Below, one piece after another: positions 8,109-17,096 of a DNA stretch of 41,408 nucleotides. The stretch's first letter is position 1. Every line of letters starts with the position of its first letter. The position numbers and the translations under genes are program-made. The stretch lies in contig JAMDBX010000041.1 of NCBI GenBank assembly GCA_023487645.1, positions 1 to 41,408 of the forward strand, read 5' to 3'. Below the pieces are notes generated by a model. It did not search any database and was not told where the DNA came from. It was given only the letters and a program-made list of their open reading frames with translations. This DNA is from Patescibacteria group bacterium (GTDB taxonomy: Bacteria > Patescibacteria > Microgenomatia > Daviesbacterales > UBA10151).

Positions 8109-9434
8109 ATGGAAAAACAGTGGCTAAAAGTTTTAGATAATATCCGGGACCAGTTATCTCCTGCTAATTTCCGCACCTGGTTTGTTAAAACTGAGTGCCA
8201 AATAGGAGAGGGCCATACTCTCACTATTATTGTCTCTTCCTCTTTTATTAAAGATAATATCTCTAAGCGTTTTCTTCCTATCCTGCAATCAGCCATCGAA
8301 CAATCCTTTGGCCCGGGTTGGGAAATTATTTTTAAGGTTGACCCTTCCCTGGCCAATAAAAAAATAGCTGAGGAAGAGGTTGAACTTAATTTTACCCCCT
8401 CCGTAGCTCCGCATCCTAACTCTGGTTTAAATTATAGATATACCCTGGAAAACTTTGTCGTCGGCCTCTCAAACAACTTGGCTTATGCTGCTGCCCAAGC
8501 CGTAGTCCAAAATCCCGGCACCAGTTATAACCCACTTTTTGTTTATGGAGGCACCGGGGTCGGCAAAACTCACTTAATGCATGGCATTGGCAACGCCTTA
8601 CTCCGGAAAAACCCGGGGATTAAAATCGTTTATTGCTCATCCGAACGTTTTATGAACGATTTAGTCCAGGGTATTCAAACCAAAAGGACGGGGGATTTCC
8701 GGGCTAAATACCGTTCCTGTGATTTATTATTAATTGATGATATCCAGTTTATCTCTGGCCGTGATTCCACCCAGGAAGAATTTTTTCACACCTTTAATGA
8801 GCTACAAACCAAAAATTCCCAAATTATCTTAACCTCCGACCGTCCGCCAAATGAAATCCAAAAGCTTGAATCCCGTCTGGCTTCACGCTTTCAAGGAGGA
8901 CTGATGGTAGATATCCAACTACCGGATTTTGATACCCGGGTAGCAATTTTAAAAGCTAAATGTCAGGAAAGGGGAGAAAACTTATCAGAAAACACTTTAA
9001 CCCTGGTTGCAGAAAGTATGCCGACCAACGCCCGCGAGCTTGAAGGTAAATTAATCCAAATTATCCAGTCCGCTAAGCTTGTGGGACAGCCCCTGACCGA
9101 AGAAACAATCATAAACTATCTTGGTAAATCCCCAACCGCTAGCTTAAAAATTGATTATAAAAAGGTTTTCTCTGAAATTAACCAATATTTCAATATTAAA
9201 ATGACGGATATGACCGGCCCTCGGCGTAAAAAAGAGCTCGTTGTCCCCAGGCAACTGGCAATGTATTTTCTTTATGAAGAGTGTAAGCTGCCTTACGAAC
9301 GTATTGGTGAACTTTTAGGAGGAAGGGACCATACTACAATCATGCATGGAGTGGAAAAAATCCGGGAATCACAACAACGAGACCGGGAGATCCAAAGAAT
9401 GTTAATTGAAATTAAACAATGCCTTCAAAATTAA
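8109..9434 (+). CDS. dnaA: chromosomal replication initiator protein DnaA
   Basis: Binds DnaA boxes and melts the origin. Domain I spans ~1-75 (LSPANFRTWF), followed by a short linker and the AAA+ domain: Walker A GGTGVGKT at 147-154 and Walker B LLLIDD at 206-211. The C-terminal DNA-binding helix-turn-helix carries LGGRDHTTIMHGVEKI. The 441-residue length is usual. The start is supported by a -10 box 6 nt upstream. Confidence 0.98.
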   Translation: MEKQWLKVLDNIRDQLSPANFRTWFVKTECQIGEGHTLTIIVSSSFIKDNISKRFLPILQSAIEQSFGPGWEIIFKVDPSLANKKIAEEEVELNFTPSVAPHPNSGLNYRYTLENFVVGLSNNLAYAAAQAVVQNPGTSYNPLFVYGGTGVGKTHLMHGIGNALLRKNPGIKIVYCSSERFMNDLVQGIQTKRTGDFRAKYRSCDLLLIDDIQFISGRDSTQEEFFHTFNELQTKNSQIILTSDRPPNEIQKLESRLASRFQGGLMVDIQLPDFDTRVAILKAKCQERGENLSENTLTLVAESMPTNARELEGKLIQIIQSAKLVGQPLTEETIINYLGKSPTASLKIDYKKVFSEINQYFNIKMTDMTGPRRKKELVVPRQLAMYFLYEECKLPYERIGELLGGRDHTTIMHGVEKIRESQQRDREIQRMLIEIKQCLQN

Positions 9435-9704
9435 CCTCTTTGGGGTTATCCACTAAAGGAGTAAAGTTATCCCCAAAGATATCCACATTTATGGTATACT
9501 TTTTACACACGAAGTTCATCCGAAACTTATTCGATGATTAAACCTAAAATAATGATTTATTTTAAAAACCACTCCTGCTTGGTTTATCCACAGCAAAATT
9601 ACCCAGAAAAAACCGCCTTTGTACACATATCAACCGACTCTATAACTATAACTACTGTATATATAAATTAAAAAGTTGATCTAAATGACAAGTGGATAAC
9701 TAAA
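9435..9704. other. probable replication origin (oriC)
   Basis: A 270-bp gene-free region between dnaA and the dnaN operon. It holds DnaA-box-like 9-mers: TTATCCACT (9446-9454), TTATCCCCA (9467-9475), ATATCCACA (9479-9487), perfect TTATCCACA (9584-9592), and inverted AGTGGATAA (9691-9699). Another box lies in the dnaA promoter. An AT-rich stretch around 9636-9680 is a candidate unwinding element. Strand switching around dnaA fits an origin. Confidence 0.75.
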
Positions 9705-10160
9705 ATGGATACAAATTTGGTTTATATTTTAATCGGTATTTTAGCTTTAATTATTGCCTATCTTTTTGGCCGGATCCATTCCAAACCGCGCCAGGATATT
9801 CCTACCGATTTAATCGATCTTTACCGGGGAGTCCAGGATCTTCCTTCCCGAGTATTACAAACCATTCAAGGCTCGATTAATCCTCAAAAGGGGAAAATGG
9901 CTGAGCTTTTAACCTATGCCGAACTCCGTTATGATTACGACCGGATTGTCCCCTTGGGCTGGCCGATTGATTTTGTCGGAATTAAAAATAACGACCGGAT
10001 TGATTTTATTGAAGTTAAGTCTGGTAAATTAGCAGTCTTGACAGAAGAAGAAAAACACATTAAAAACCTAATACAAACAGGAAGGGTGAATTTTCGGCTG
10101 ATTCGGGTGACTGAAGAAGAGGTTCATCGTTTAGTTTCAGCCAACGACAGAAGGGAATAA
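9705..10160 (+). CDS. Holliday-junction-resolvase-related endonuclease (PF10107-like)
   Basis: A 151-residue protein with an N-terminal membrane helix (~5-24). A nuclease-like domain follows, with KMAELLTYAEL, then WPIDFVGIKNNDRIDFIEVKSGK. The Asp...E-V-K triad is typical of the PD-(D/E)XK fold used by archaeal Holliday-junction resolvases. Related proteins are annotated as endonucleases related to Hjc. It sits 1 nt before dnaN, so the two are co-translated. Role in DNA repair is inferred; the membrane anchor is unusual for a resolvase. Confidence 0.75.
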   Translation: MDTNLVYILIGILALIIAYLFGRIHSKPRQDIPTDLIDLYRGVQDLPSRVLQTIQGSINPQKGKMAELLTYAELRYDYDRIVPLGWPIDFVGIKNNDRIDFIEVKSGKLAVLTEEEKHIKNLIQTGRVNFRLIRVTEEEVHRLVSANDRRE

Positions 10161-10161
10161 T

Positions 10162-11262
10162 ATGAAATTTACAATTTTGCAACAAGATTTAATGCCCGCC
10201 TTGGTATCCGTCTCCCGTTCCTGCGGTGTCCGCTCCCAACTTCCGGTGTTAGGTAATATCCTTTTACAAACCACAGAAGGAAGACTTAAGCTTTCGGCGA
10301 CCAATTTGGAGATTGGTGTAGTTAAATTGGTTAAAGCTGAAATTATAGAGGATGGAGAAATAACTATCCCTTCTAAAACTTTAACTGAAGTAGTATCTAA
10401 CCTCTCCGGAGAAAAAATTGAATTTGAAGCAAGTCCTGAGCAGTTAAAAATTACCACACCTACCTTTTCTTCACAGATTAACGGAATTCCGGCTACGGAA
10501 TTTCCAACAATTCCTTTAACTGGTAAAGAGGCGGTGGTAATTGATCCGGCAATTTTAGCGAAATCCTTGCCACAAGTTACTTTTGCCGCTGCCGTTGATG
10601 ACGGACGGCCGATATTGACCGGAATTTTGACGGAGATTAAGGATAAAAAACTTCAGTTAGTGGCTACGGATGGTTACCGGCTGGCCCATCGAAGTATTGA
10701 TACTAATCAGGAAAATAGTTTTCGGGCTTTAATTCCCAGAAGGACTTTTGAGGAGGTAATAAGATTAATTTCAGAGGAAGAGGTTGACCAAATAAGGATT
10801 TCCACTTCCGATGACCAAAACCAAATTATTTTTAGTTTTGGTAACACCCAAATTTCTTCCCGCTTAATTGAGGGTCAATTTCCTGCTTGGGAAAAGATTA
10901 TCCCGGCTTCTTCCAAAGCCCGGGTGGTTGGAGAGAGAGGAGAAATTTTAAAGGCAGTAAAGCTGGCTTCTGTTTTTGCCCGAAGTGAAGCCAATATTGT
11001 CAGGCTGCAAAACCAACCAAACAAACTTATTTTAACCTCGGAAGCAAAGGAGTTAGGTAACCAAAAAAAGGAAGTTGAGGTCCAGTCTGAAGGGGAAGAG
11101 CTGCAAATTGCTTTTAATAATAAATATCTTCAGGACGTTCTCTCGGCCCTGAACTGTTCACAGATAATTTTAGAGTTGTCCGGAAATTTATCGGCAGCCA
11201 TTTTAAAACCTATGGGCGAAGAGGGATTGGAATATATTATTATGCCGGTGAATTTAAGCTAA
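10162..11262 (+). CDS. dnaN: DNA polymerase III beta subunit (sliding clamp)
   Basis: The ring-shaped processivity clamp of replication. The 366-residue length and three-fold clamp organisation fit: N-terminal SRSCGVRSQLPVLGNILL, a middle domain with RPILTGILTEIKD and ATDGYRLAHR, and the C-terminal ending EGLEYIIMPVNL, the usual hydrophobic-pocket tail. It follows the resolvase-like gene with 1-nt spacing and lies downstream of oriC. Confidence 0.97.
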   Translation: MKFTILQQDLMPALVSVSRSCGVRSQLPVLGNILLQTTEGRLKLSATNLEIGVVKLVKAEIIEDGEITIPSKTLTEVVSNLSGEKIEFEASPEQLKITTPTFSSQINGIPATEFPTIPLTGKEAVVIDPAILAKSLPQVTFAAAVDDGRPILTGILTEIKDKKLQLVATDGYRLAHRSIDTNQENSFRALIPRRTFEEVIRLISEEEVDQIRISTSDDQNQIIFSFGNTQISSRLIEGQFPAWEKIIPASSKARVVGERGEILKAVKLASVFARSEANIVRLQNQPNKLILTSEAKELGNQKKEVEVQSEGEELQIAFNNKYLQDVLSALNCSQIILELSGNLSAAILKPMGEEGLEYIIMPVNLS

Positions 11263-11346
11263 AATGAAACTCTACGAGCTTCTTTTCTTCTTATGTCGAA
11301 AATAGCCTTGATTCCTAGGAATTTTTAGCTGAATTTCTGGGATTGG

Positions 11347-11811
11347 TTAGACCCCCTGGTAATCAATCGTTCTAAAGTGAAATATCAGATCCTGGTTGAG
11401 GTTTTTTGCTCCGTCAAATTTTGTATCAGGTTTAACAAATAAAGTGTATCCTCTTCCAAGTTCTAGGGGTTTGGAAAAAATAACTTTAGCAGTTTTACGG
11501 TCTGAGGAAAGTTCGATTTTATGGTCAGTCTGCGGGTCGATCCTATTTTTAAACTCATCTGGGTTTTCGATAGGTAAATTAAAGGTAATTTCCAGTGTTT
11601 GATTGGGTAAAATAGTTGCCTCCTCTAAAGGGGAAGGGTTAGTGGCTACTACTTTGGGGTCTTCATTTGCTAAATTTTGGGTTTTTTCGGCCTGGGGGGT
11701 AGAAGATTGGATTTTGGCCGGGTTATTATAAATTCCGCGTTGGAAGATAAAGATTAAAATCGCTCCGATAACGGCTATTATGGCAATAATTTTTTGTTTT
11801 AAATTCAACAT
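11347..11811 (-). CDS. membrane-anchored SbsA-type Ig-like domain protein
   Basis: A 154-residue protein with one N-terminal membrane helix (~7-25), a short linker, and one Big_5/SbsA Ig-like domain (~52-150; VVATNPSPLEEATILPNQ, then a typical FSKPLELGRGYTLFV strand pair). It is probably anchored outside the cell. It is the last gene of the leftward secretion locus, 14 nt after the transglycosylase/zincin gene. Between it and dnaN (11263-11346) I see only a convergent spacer. Confidence 0.7.
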   Translation of the reverse strand: MLNLKQKIIAIIAVIGAILIFIFQRGIYNNPAKIQSSTPQAEKTQNLANEDPKVVATNPSPLEEATILPNQTLEITFNLPIENPDEFKNRIDPQTDHKIELSSDRKTAKVIFSKPLELGRGYTLFVKPDTKFDGAKNLNQDLIFHFRTIDYQGV

Positions 11812-11825
11812 TAATATATTCTAAC

Positions 11826-14498
11826 CTAAAAATTATTTCCTCCCAAGACGGATTTTATGTATCTTAGATGGGCTGGATATTTGCCACTGGCAAATGGATT
11901 AATGTTTTTTAATCGCGGCGGACAGGCGTTATTTTTGGAGTAATTTTGCTCGTGGATTTTGGTATTAATATAATAAGAGACGCTTTCGGCAAAGTCCTCA
12001 TCAAGTTGCACTTGAGTCTCTCCGGAATTAGCACTGTTACAAGCAACACTGGGATCGGCAGTTGCCCCTTGGGCATAACCGGAAATGTAGCTGCCGTCTT
12101 GGGCCACGGCCTGCTGGGTGCTATAGGTGGCATTGCCGCGAGTTCCATGTATAATGTGCCCGAGTTCATGGATTAGGTTTTGTTCAAACAGGTCTTTGGA
12201 AGCAAGTACAGAACTGCTTAAGGAAACAGTGTTTCCTCCGGTGTGACCGACGGTTGAAATTAGTGTTATGTTAATTAAACCCTTTTGACGGAGCAAAGGG
12301 AAGAAATTTGTGGCGGCATTGGCCCTTACTAAAGCTTCCCAAGCCCAACTAAGGACTCCATTGTTAAAACCGCTGGAGTTATCAAAGGCTATACCAAATT
12401 GGTTTTGAATAGCTAGACGTAAATCTCCGGCTGGAGGTGACAGTTGTGGTGTCGAAAAACTACTGCAACTGTTAAAATCATTTGCCACCTCTTCTCCATA
12501 ATTGTAACTTCCATAGGTACAACTGCCATAATAGGCACAGACTGAACTTTTAACTTCTTCTGCTGTTGTTGGAGCTTTACCGCCGTTTTTGCTGATTAAG
12601 ACACCAGCCCCCAAATATAAATTAGTTTTAATATCACAATAATCGCTTGTTTTCAGGGTGGATAAATCTCGGCCTAAAAATCCTAATCCGGTTTTAATGC
12701 CATCTAAATCTACGGCAGCAGGGTTGTAATCCGGTGCCTTTTGTGGTTTTAGGTTGGGCGGAGTTTGAATCTGCATTAATCCCAAGGCTCCGGTCGGAGA
12801 AGTCGGAAAATGTGGGTAGCAATCGACGCCGTTAAAGTTTCGGTTAAAAAAGGCGTCATGAGAATCCTGGGCATTGCTGGTAAAATCGTTGCTTTCGTGC
12901 ATGGCCACTCCGGCTAAAACCGAAGCCGGAACACCGGTTTTAGCTGACACTTCGGTCATCAAGCTTCTGAGTGTGTTGCTGGGAATAGAGAACTGTTTTC
13001 CCTGATAAGTAAACTTACAGCTGTTGATGTTGTCTGAACCAGGAATGTAGGGTCCGCTTGACGGAGTGGAAAAACCTCCAAAGAGTTTGGATCCTGGGCC
13101 GACCAGGCTCGAGCTTTTATTAATCATTATAAAGATAGGGATGCCAAAAATTAAAAAGAAGACCGCATACATTGCCCACTTGACCAAAGTATAAATTGTT
13201 TTTGAATCAAGAAGTAAAGTTGCCCAGCCGACGGGGCCACTGCCTAGTTGGGCAGCTTTTAAGGCCCCTTTGCCGGCAGCTTTTAGGGCAGCTTTTCCCA
13301 GACGGCTTTTGATAGCCGGCACGGCCGAACCACCGACTGCTGCTCCAATGCCGGCCCCTTGAACCGTATGGGTAGCACTGTATCCTAAGATGCCGCCAAT
13401 AGTACCGGTAACCAGGGATCCGACCACCTCAGGGGTGGCGTAGCGGTAAATAATTTTTTGGGTTCTAATCAAAACTCCGGAGACTGCATTTTGAATGGGA
13501 GTAGAACGGCCGATATTTTTAAATAAATTACCGGCTGCTTTGGGTAAATTGCCCAAAAATGATTGAGAAGGAGTGGTTTGGTTAGTAGCTAATCCCTTGA
13601 AGGGTTGGAAATCTTCCCAGGTGGACACAGCGACTGCCGCTCCAGACATAGTTGGAACCAATCGTCCTGAAGCGTTTTGAAGATGGGGAATGCCGTTTTT
13701 CATCACATAATTTGGCTGGGCTGTAGATGAAGGAGTAGATGGGGCAGGCGAAGATGAAGGTTTTTGTCCAAAAGCGCTTTTTATTGTATTGACAAGTGAA
13801 GAGAGCATTTTTGAGGGAGCCAAGCGGGTAAAACGCTGGACTTTAATCCCAGCTTCAACACCAAGATCTTTGGCGGCGTTGGTAACGGCTTCTTTGGTGG
13901 CGGATTCAACGGTTTTTATAACTGCTGCAGGTTGTGTTTGAGCTTGTTGGGGAAGAGGTGGAGAGGGGGTAGTTACAGGTAAACTGGCAGCAACGGTAAC
14001 CATCGGTGTCACAGCCGGGGTAGGTGAAACGGCCGGTTGTGCGGGTGCTGTTGGTTTTTGCTCGGCAAGTTGGGATGCCGACTGTTCCTGGGGTAAGTTC
14101 TCGGTTTTGGAAATCGGGGGGGAGGGGGGCTCTTTTTCCTGGGTGCCGATCAACTTTTCCACCCACTGGTTTTGGGCCTGTTCTTGTTGGTTTTCCGGTA
14201 GTTGGGTGGTAGCGGCAAAGGTTTCATGCATCGGTTCGGGGATAATCGGCTCCGGTTTTAAAAGTAAGTGCTTGAGGGTTAAGTCACGGTTTTGGTTAAG
14301 ATATAGCTGTTTAATAAATTCTTCATCTTCTGTAAATTTTCGGTAGGGGATCAGTATAAAGCGGAGAACCTTTAACATCGGTTTTTTCCAAATAATTTTA
14401 CCGTCACTGATGCGCACACTCGACTTTTGGGGGTACTTATGAAAGTAATTTATTCCTTCGAGGTAACCTTTAAAAAGTTTAGAGTCTTTGACAGCCAT
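11826..14498 (-). CDS. T4SS-associated lytic transglycosylase + HExxH metallopeptidase fusion
   Basis: An 890-residue modular protein. Residues 1-70 form a basic cytoplasmic domain, ~80-265 are Pro/Gln-rich, ~355-400 are Gly/Ala-rich, and a membrane helix lies at ~438-459. An SLT/goose-lysozyme-like domain follows at ~505-665 (catalytic Glu in AMHES, E535; GALGLMQIQ at 571-578). The C-terminus has a zinc protease signature HELGH (777-781) and, ~55 residues on, DEDFAESVSYY, where E834 or E838 could be the third ligand. A VirB1-like wall hydrolase role for the secretion channel is inferred; the peptidase target is unknown. It is 11 nt downstream of virB4. Confidence 0.82.
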   Translation of the reverse strand: MAVKDSKLFKGYLEGINYFHKYPQKSSVRISDGKIIWKKPMLKVLRFILIPYRKFTEDEEFIKQLYLNQNRDLTLKHLLLKPEPIIPEPMHETFAATTQLPENQQEQAQNQWVEKLIGTQEKEPPSPPISKTENLPQEQSASQLAEQKPTAPAQPAVSPTPAVTPMVTVAASLPVTTPSPPLPQQAQTQPAAVIKTVESATKEAVTNAAKDLGVEAGIKVQRFTRLAPSKMLSSLVNTIKSAFGQKPSSSPAPSTPSSTAQPNYVMKNGIPHLQNASGRLVPTMSGAAVAVSTWEDFQPFKGLATNQTTPSQSFLGNLPKAAGNLFKNIGRSTPIQNAVSGVLIRTQKIIYRYATPEVVGSLVTGTIGGILGYSATHTVQGAGIGAAVGGSAVPAIKSRLGKAALKAAGKGALKAAQLGSGPVGWATLLLDSKTIYTLVKWAMYAVFFLIFGIPIFIMINKSSSLVGPGSKLFGGFSTPSSGPYIPGSDNINSCKFTYQGKQFSIPSNTLRSLMTEVSAKTGVPASVLAGVAMHESNDFTSNAQDSHDAFFNRNFNGVDCYPHFPTSPTGALGLMQIQTPPNLKPQKAPDYNPAAVDLDGIKTGLGFLGRDLSTLKTSDYCDIKTNLYLGAGVLISKNGGKAPTTAEEVKSSVCAYYGSCTYGSYNYGEEVANDFNSCSSFSTPQLSPPAGDLRLAIQNQFGIAFDNSSGFNNGVLSWAWEALVRANAATNFFPLLRQKGLINITLISTVGHTGGNTVSLSSSVLASKDLFEQNLIHELGHIIHGTRGNATYSTQQAVAQDGSYISGYAQGATADPSVACNSANSGETQVQLDEDFAESVSYYINTKIHEQNYSKNNACPPRLKNINPFASGKYPAHLRYIKSVLGGNNF

Positions 14499-14509
14499 GG
14501 TTTTTAAAT

Positions 14510-16252
14510 TTAGTAGCGCATATTTTGTTTGTTTAGTATCTCCTGGGGGTCAGTGGTGATTAGCTGATGTTCTTCATTTGAAGCTACTACCCTCATGGCC
14601 ACATGGACATTGCCGGCAAAAAAAAGCCCCCGTCCAACACCGGCTGTCACCAAAAGCCTTTTTTCCCCTTGTGATAAGTTGAAAACCCGGCCCAGGTTTT
14701 CAATGGAAGCCGGGGCTTGTTTTAAAAGTACCTGCATTGCCGAGTTAGAGATAATCATTTTCCCTTGGTCTTTGTTTAAGAAATCTTCCACATCCTGGTT
14801 AATAACAGTGACCCCTAAATAATATTTTCTGGCTCTTTTGACCATTTCAATTAAAAAACTGGCCGAGTCCGGGTAACGCATCATGTACCAAGCCTCATCA
14901 ACAATTAAAATCCTTTTTTTGAGGTTATGGCGGATTTTAGTCCAAATATAATCCAAAATCAGGTACATCGCCAAAGGCCGCAGTTGGTCCGGCAGATCGC
15001 GGACAGAAAAAACGGTCAGCTGGTTTTGGATTTTGATATTTGAAGGGGTGGAAAAGATACCAGCCAAAGACCCCTTAATAAAACGTTCCAGCCTTAGGGC
15101 TAAGGAGCCAGCAATTGGCTCTTCCATTCCCACCAGGATTTTATAAAGATCCTCCATTAAAGGCGGTTGGGTATTGGGGGGAAGTTTTTGGAAGTTGGAG
15201 GTGATGCCTTTAAGGCGGTAGGTCATGTTTAGCGCCCGGTCTAAAATTGCCGCTTCCTGGGAGGTGATGTCCCCCAATACCAAGCGTAAAAAACCGATTA
15301 GCGAGAGGATCTTTCTTCCCAGTTCATCCTCGCCGTTGTCGGAGGTTTCCGGCAGGTCAAAAGGGTTGATTTTAACCGGTGAGTTTGCGGAAAAGTTGAT
15401 GTAATCTCCACCAATTGCCAGGGCTAAATTAAGGTACTCTCTTTCCGGGTCGATAATAATCACCTCTGTCCCCAGCATCAATGATCTTAAAGCTTCCAAT
15501 TTAACAAAGTAGGATTTGCCGGCTCCCGAGGTTGCAAAAACTAAAGAGTTGGCGTTTTCCTGGCTAAAGCGGTCAAAAATAATCAGTGAGTCATTGTGTT
15601 CATTAATGCCGTAAATAATACCTCCGGGGGCAGTCAGCTCGGACGAGGTAAAAGGGAAGGTTGTTGCCAAAGAGGTGGTATCCATATTATGGGTTAGGTA
15701 TAAAGGGTCTTGGCCTATGGGCAGGGTGGAAATAAAACCTTCTTTCATTTGTAAAGTGGTGGGGTGGGCGGTAATAGAGATGCTTCCTAAAGTGGACTGG
15801 ACTAACTGGGAGTTGTTGCTGAGTTCATCGGTATTTTTTTCCGGTAAGGTGACATACAAACCAAACTGGAAAAACCTTTCCGCCCCTTTAACTAACTGCT
15901 CCTGCAGTTCCCGGGCGTCTTCTAAGGCTACTTCCACTGCCGGGTCGACTTCTCGTCCTCTTTCGATATCCGTATCGATAGTAGCTTCCATTTCGGCAAT
16001 CTTTCTTTTAAGATCGTCTAAAATACCGGCTGGTTTAGTGGGATAAATAAACATAGAGACGGTGAGGGAATGTTCAAAAGAGATTAAAGGTTCCAGCCAG
16101 TTGGGGGTGACAAAGCGGGGATAACCAGAGCAAAAAAAAGAACGTAGGTATGTTTGTTCTAACCGCAGATATGAAAAGTCTACCTCCAGATTAACGGGGG
16201 CAAGAGTGTCTTCTAATGTTAAATTTGTGTTTACTTTAGGGTCCGAAGTCAT
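14510..16252 (-). CDS. virB4: VirB4/TraC-family T4SS ATPase (C-terminal motor part)
   Basis: The conserved type IV secretion ATPase. Counting from the ATG at 16252, Walker A ATSGAGKS is at ~240-247, IIIDPEREY at ~265, and Walker B RILIVDEAW at ~447-455. Late conserved motifs are VINQDVEDFL and LLKQAPASIENL. I chose this ATG over one 21 nt upstream because GGAGGAA lies 8-9 nt before it. The gene overlaps the preceding VirB4 N-domain-like gene by 17 bp. Together they appear to reconstitute a full VirB4. Confidence 0.9.
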   Translation of the reverse strand: MTSDPKVNTNLTLEDTLAPVNLEVDFSYLRLEQTYLRSFFCSGYPRFVTPNWLEPLISFEHSLTVSMFIYPTKPAGILDDLKRKIAEMEATIDTDIERGREVDPAVEVALEDARELQEQLVKGAERFFQFGLYVTLPEKNTDELSNNSQLVQSTLGSISITAHPTTLQMKEGFISTLPIGQDPLYLTHNMDTTSLATTFPFTSSELTAPGGIIYGINEHNDSLIIFDRFSQENANSLVFATSGAGKSYFVKLEALRSLMLGTEVIIIDPEREYLNLALAIGGDYINFSANSPVKINPFDLPETSDNGEDELGRKILSLIGFLRLVLGDITSQEAAILDRALNMTYRLKGITSNFQKLPPNTQPPLMEDLYKILVGMEEPIAGSLALRLERFIKGSLAGIFSTPSNIKIQNQLTVFSVRDLPDQLRPLAMYLILDYIWTKIRHNLKKRILIVDEAWYMMRYPDSASFLIEMVKRARKYYLGVTVINQDVEDFLNKDQGKMIISNSAMQVLLKQAPASIENLGRVFNLSQGEKRLLVTAGVGRGLFFAGNVHVAMRVVASNEEHQLITTDPQEILNKQNMRY

Positions 16253-17096
16253 CTGATAATTCCTCCACAACAAAGGGTGGAGTCAATCGGGCAACGGCAG
16301 GGGGATAAGAAGGCGGGATTTGACGGTTTACCATCTGATTTTGGGGGACGGGTACGGTGTTAAGCCGAGGGGGAATTGGCATAAGAGGTTGGGTGCGTAC
16401 GGGTATGCGTACGGGTAAAGGTGCAGGAGTGGGTTGTACAGGAATGCCACTTTTAGGTTGTAAGGGAGCAGGTATAGGCCGGGGGGCAGGGAGGGGCTGG
16501 ATCTTTTGGCTTTTTGTAGAATCGGCACCAAAAGAGACTTCCAACGCTTCGGGATTGTAAATATCGTAAAATAGCTCAATCAGTTCAACTGTTGTCACTT
16601 GCCTTGCCTTAAGTCCCATTCGGGAGAGTTGCCTTAAAATATGATCCCTGCGGGGCATTAATAAAGTGATTGCTTTTTTGGCTTTATCACTAATATTTTT
16701 AGGCATAATTCCCAGCTCTAAAGAGCTGGCACTAATACAAACATAAAACTGTTTATCCAGGACATTATTTTCTTTGATAATACTTTCCATAAAAGTTCGA
16801 TAGCGTAAGGTCATATTTTTTAATAATAAATTTGTTTGGCCGGCGGCAGCTTTATCTAAAGTGTCGAGGTAAGAGGAAACGTCCAATTTTTTAGAACGGA
16901 CAACTATTTGGATGGGGAAGGAAAGTGAGTTTAATAGTCCGGCAAAGGATTCAATAATAGAAACCTGCTCAGTTTCAAAAAGCAAGCTAAAGTTTACTGC
17001 CGAGGTAGTGATTACCACGGCCGTACTGCCATCTTTTAAAAATATTAAATCGTCCCGGATCTCTTCAATAGGAATAAATTGCTGGGTACTGGTCAT
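16236..17096 (-). CDS. VirB4 N-terminal-domain-like protein (TraC-like)
   Basis: A 286-residue protein. Residues 1-185 resemble the N-terminal domain of VirB4/TraC proteins (FLKDGSTAVVITTSAVNFSL, then VVRSKKLDVSSYLDTLDKAA). The C-terminal ~90 residues are a Pro-rich linker, ending at the downstream virB4 start. It has no Walker motifs. It lies directly between prgI (4-bp ATGA-type overlap) and virB4. It is probably the detached N-terminal part of the ATPase, recruiting it to the inner-membrane complex. Confidence 0.75.
   Translation of the reverse strand: MTSTQQFIPIEEIRDDLIFLKDGSTAVVITTSAVNFSLLFETEQVSIIESFAGLLNSLSFPIQIVVRSKKLDVSSYLDTLDKAAAGQTNLLLKNMTLRYRTFMESIIKENNVLDKQFYVCISASSLELGIMPKNISDKAKKAITLLMPRRDHILRQLSRMGLKARQVTTVELIELFYDIYNPEALEVSFGADSTKSQKIQPLPAPRPIPAPLQPKSGIPVQPTPAPLPVRIPVRTQPLMPIPPRLNTVPVPQNQMVNRQIPPSYPPAVARLTPPFVVEELSDDFGP

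Noticed and set aside
9705..10160. Classical RuvC or RusA resolvase
   Set aside because: No RuvC or RusA motifs; the D...EVK pattern and membrane helix fit the Hjc-related PF10107 type instead.
11263..11346. Terminator at an ATTCCTAGGAAT palindrome after dnaN
   Set aside because: The palindrome has no loop and so cannot form a stable hairpin; the following T-run is short.
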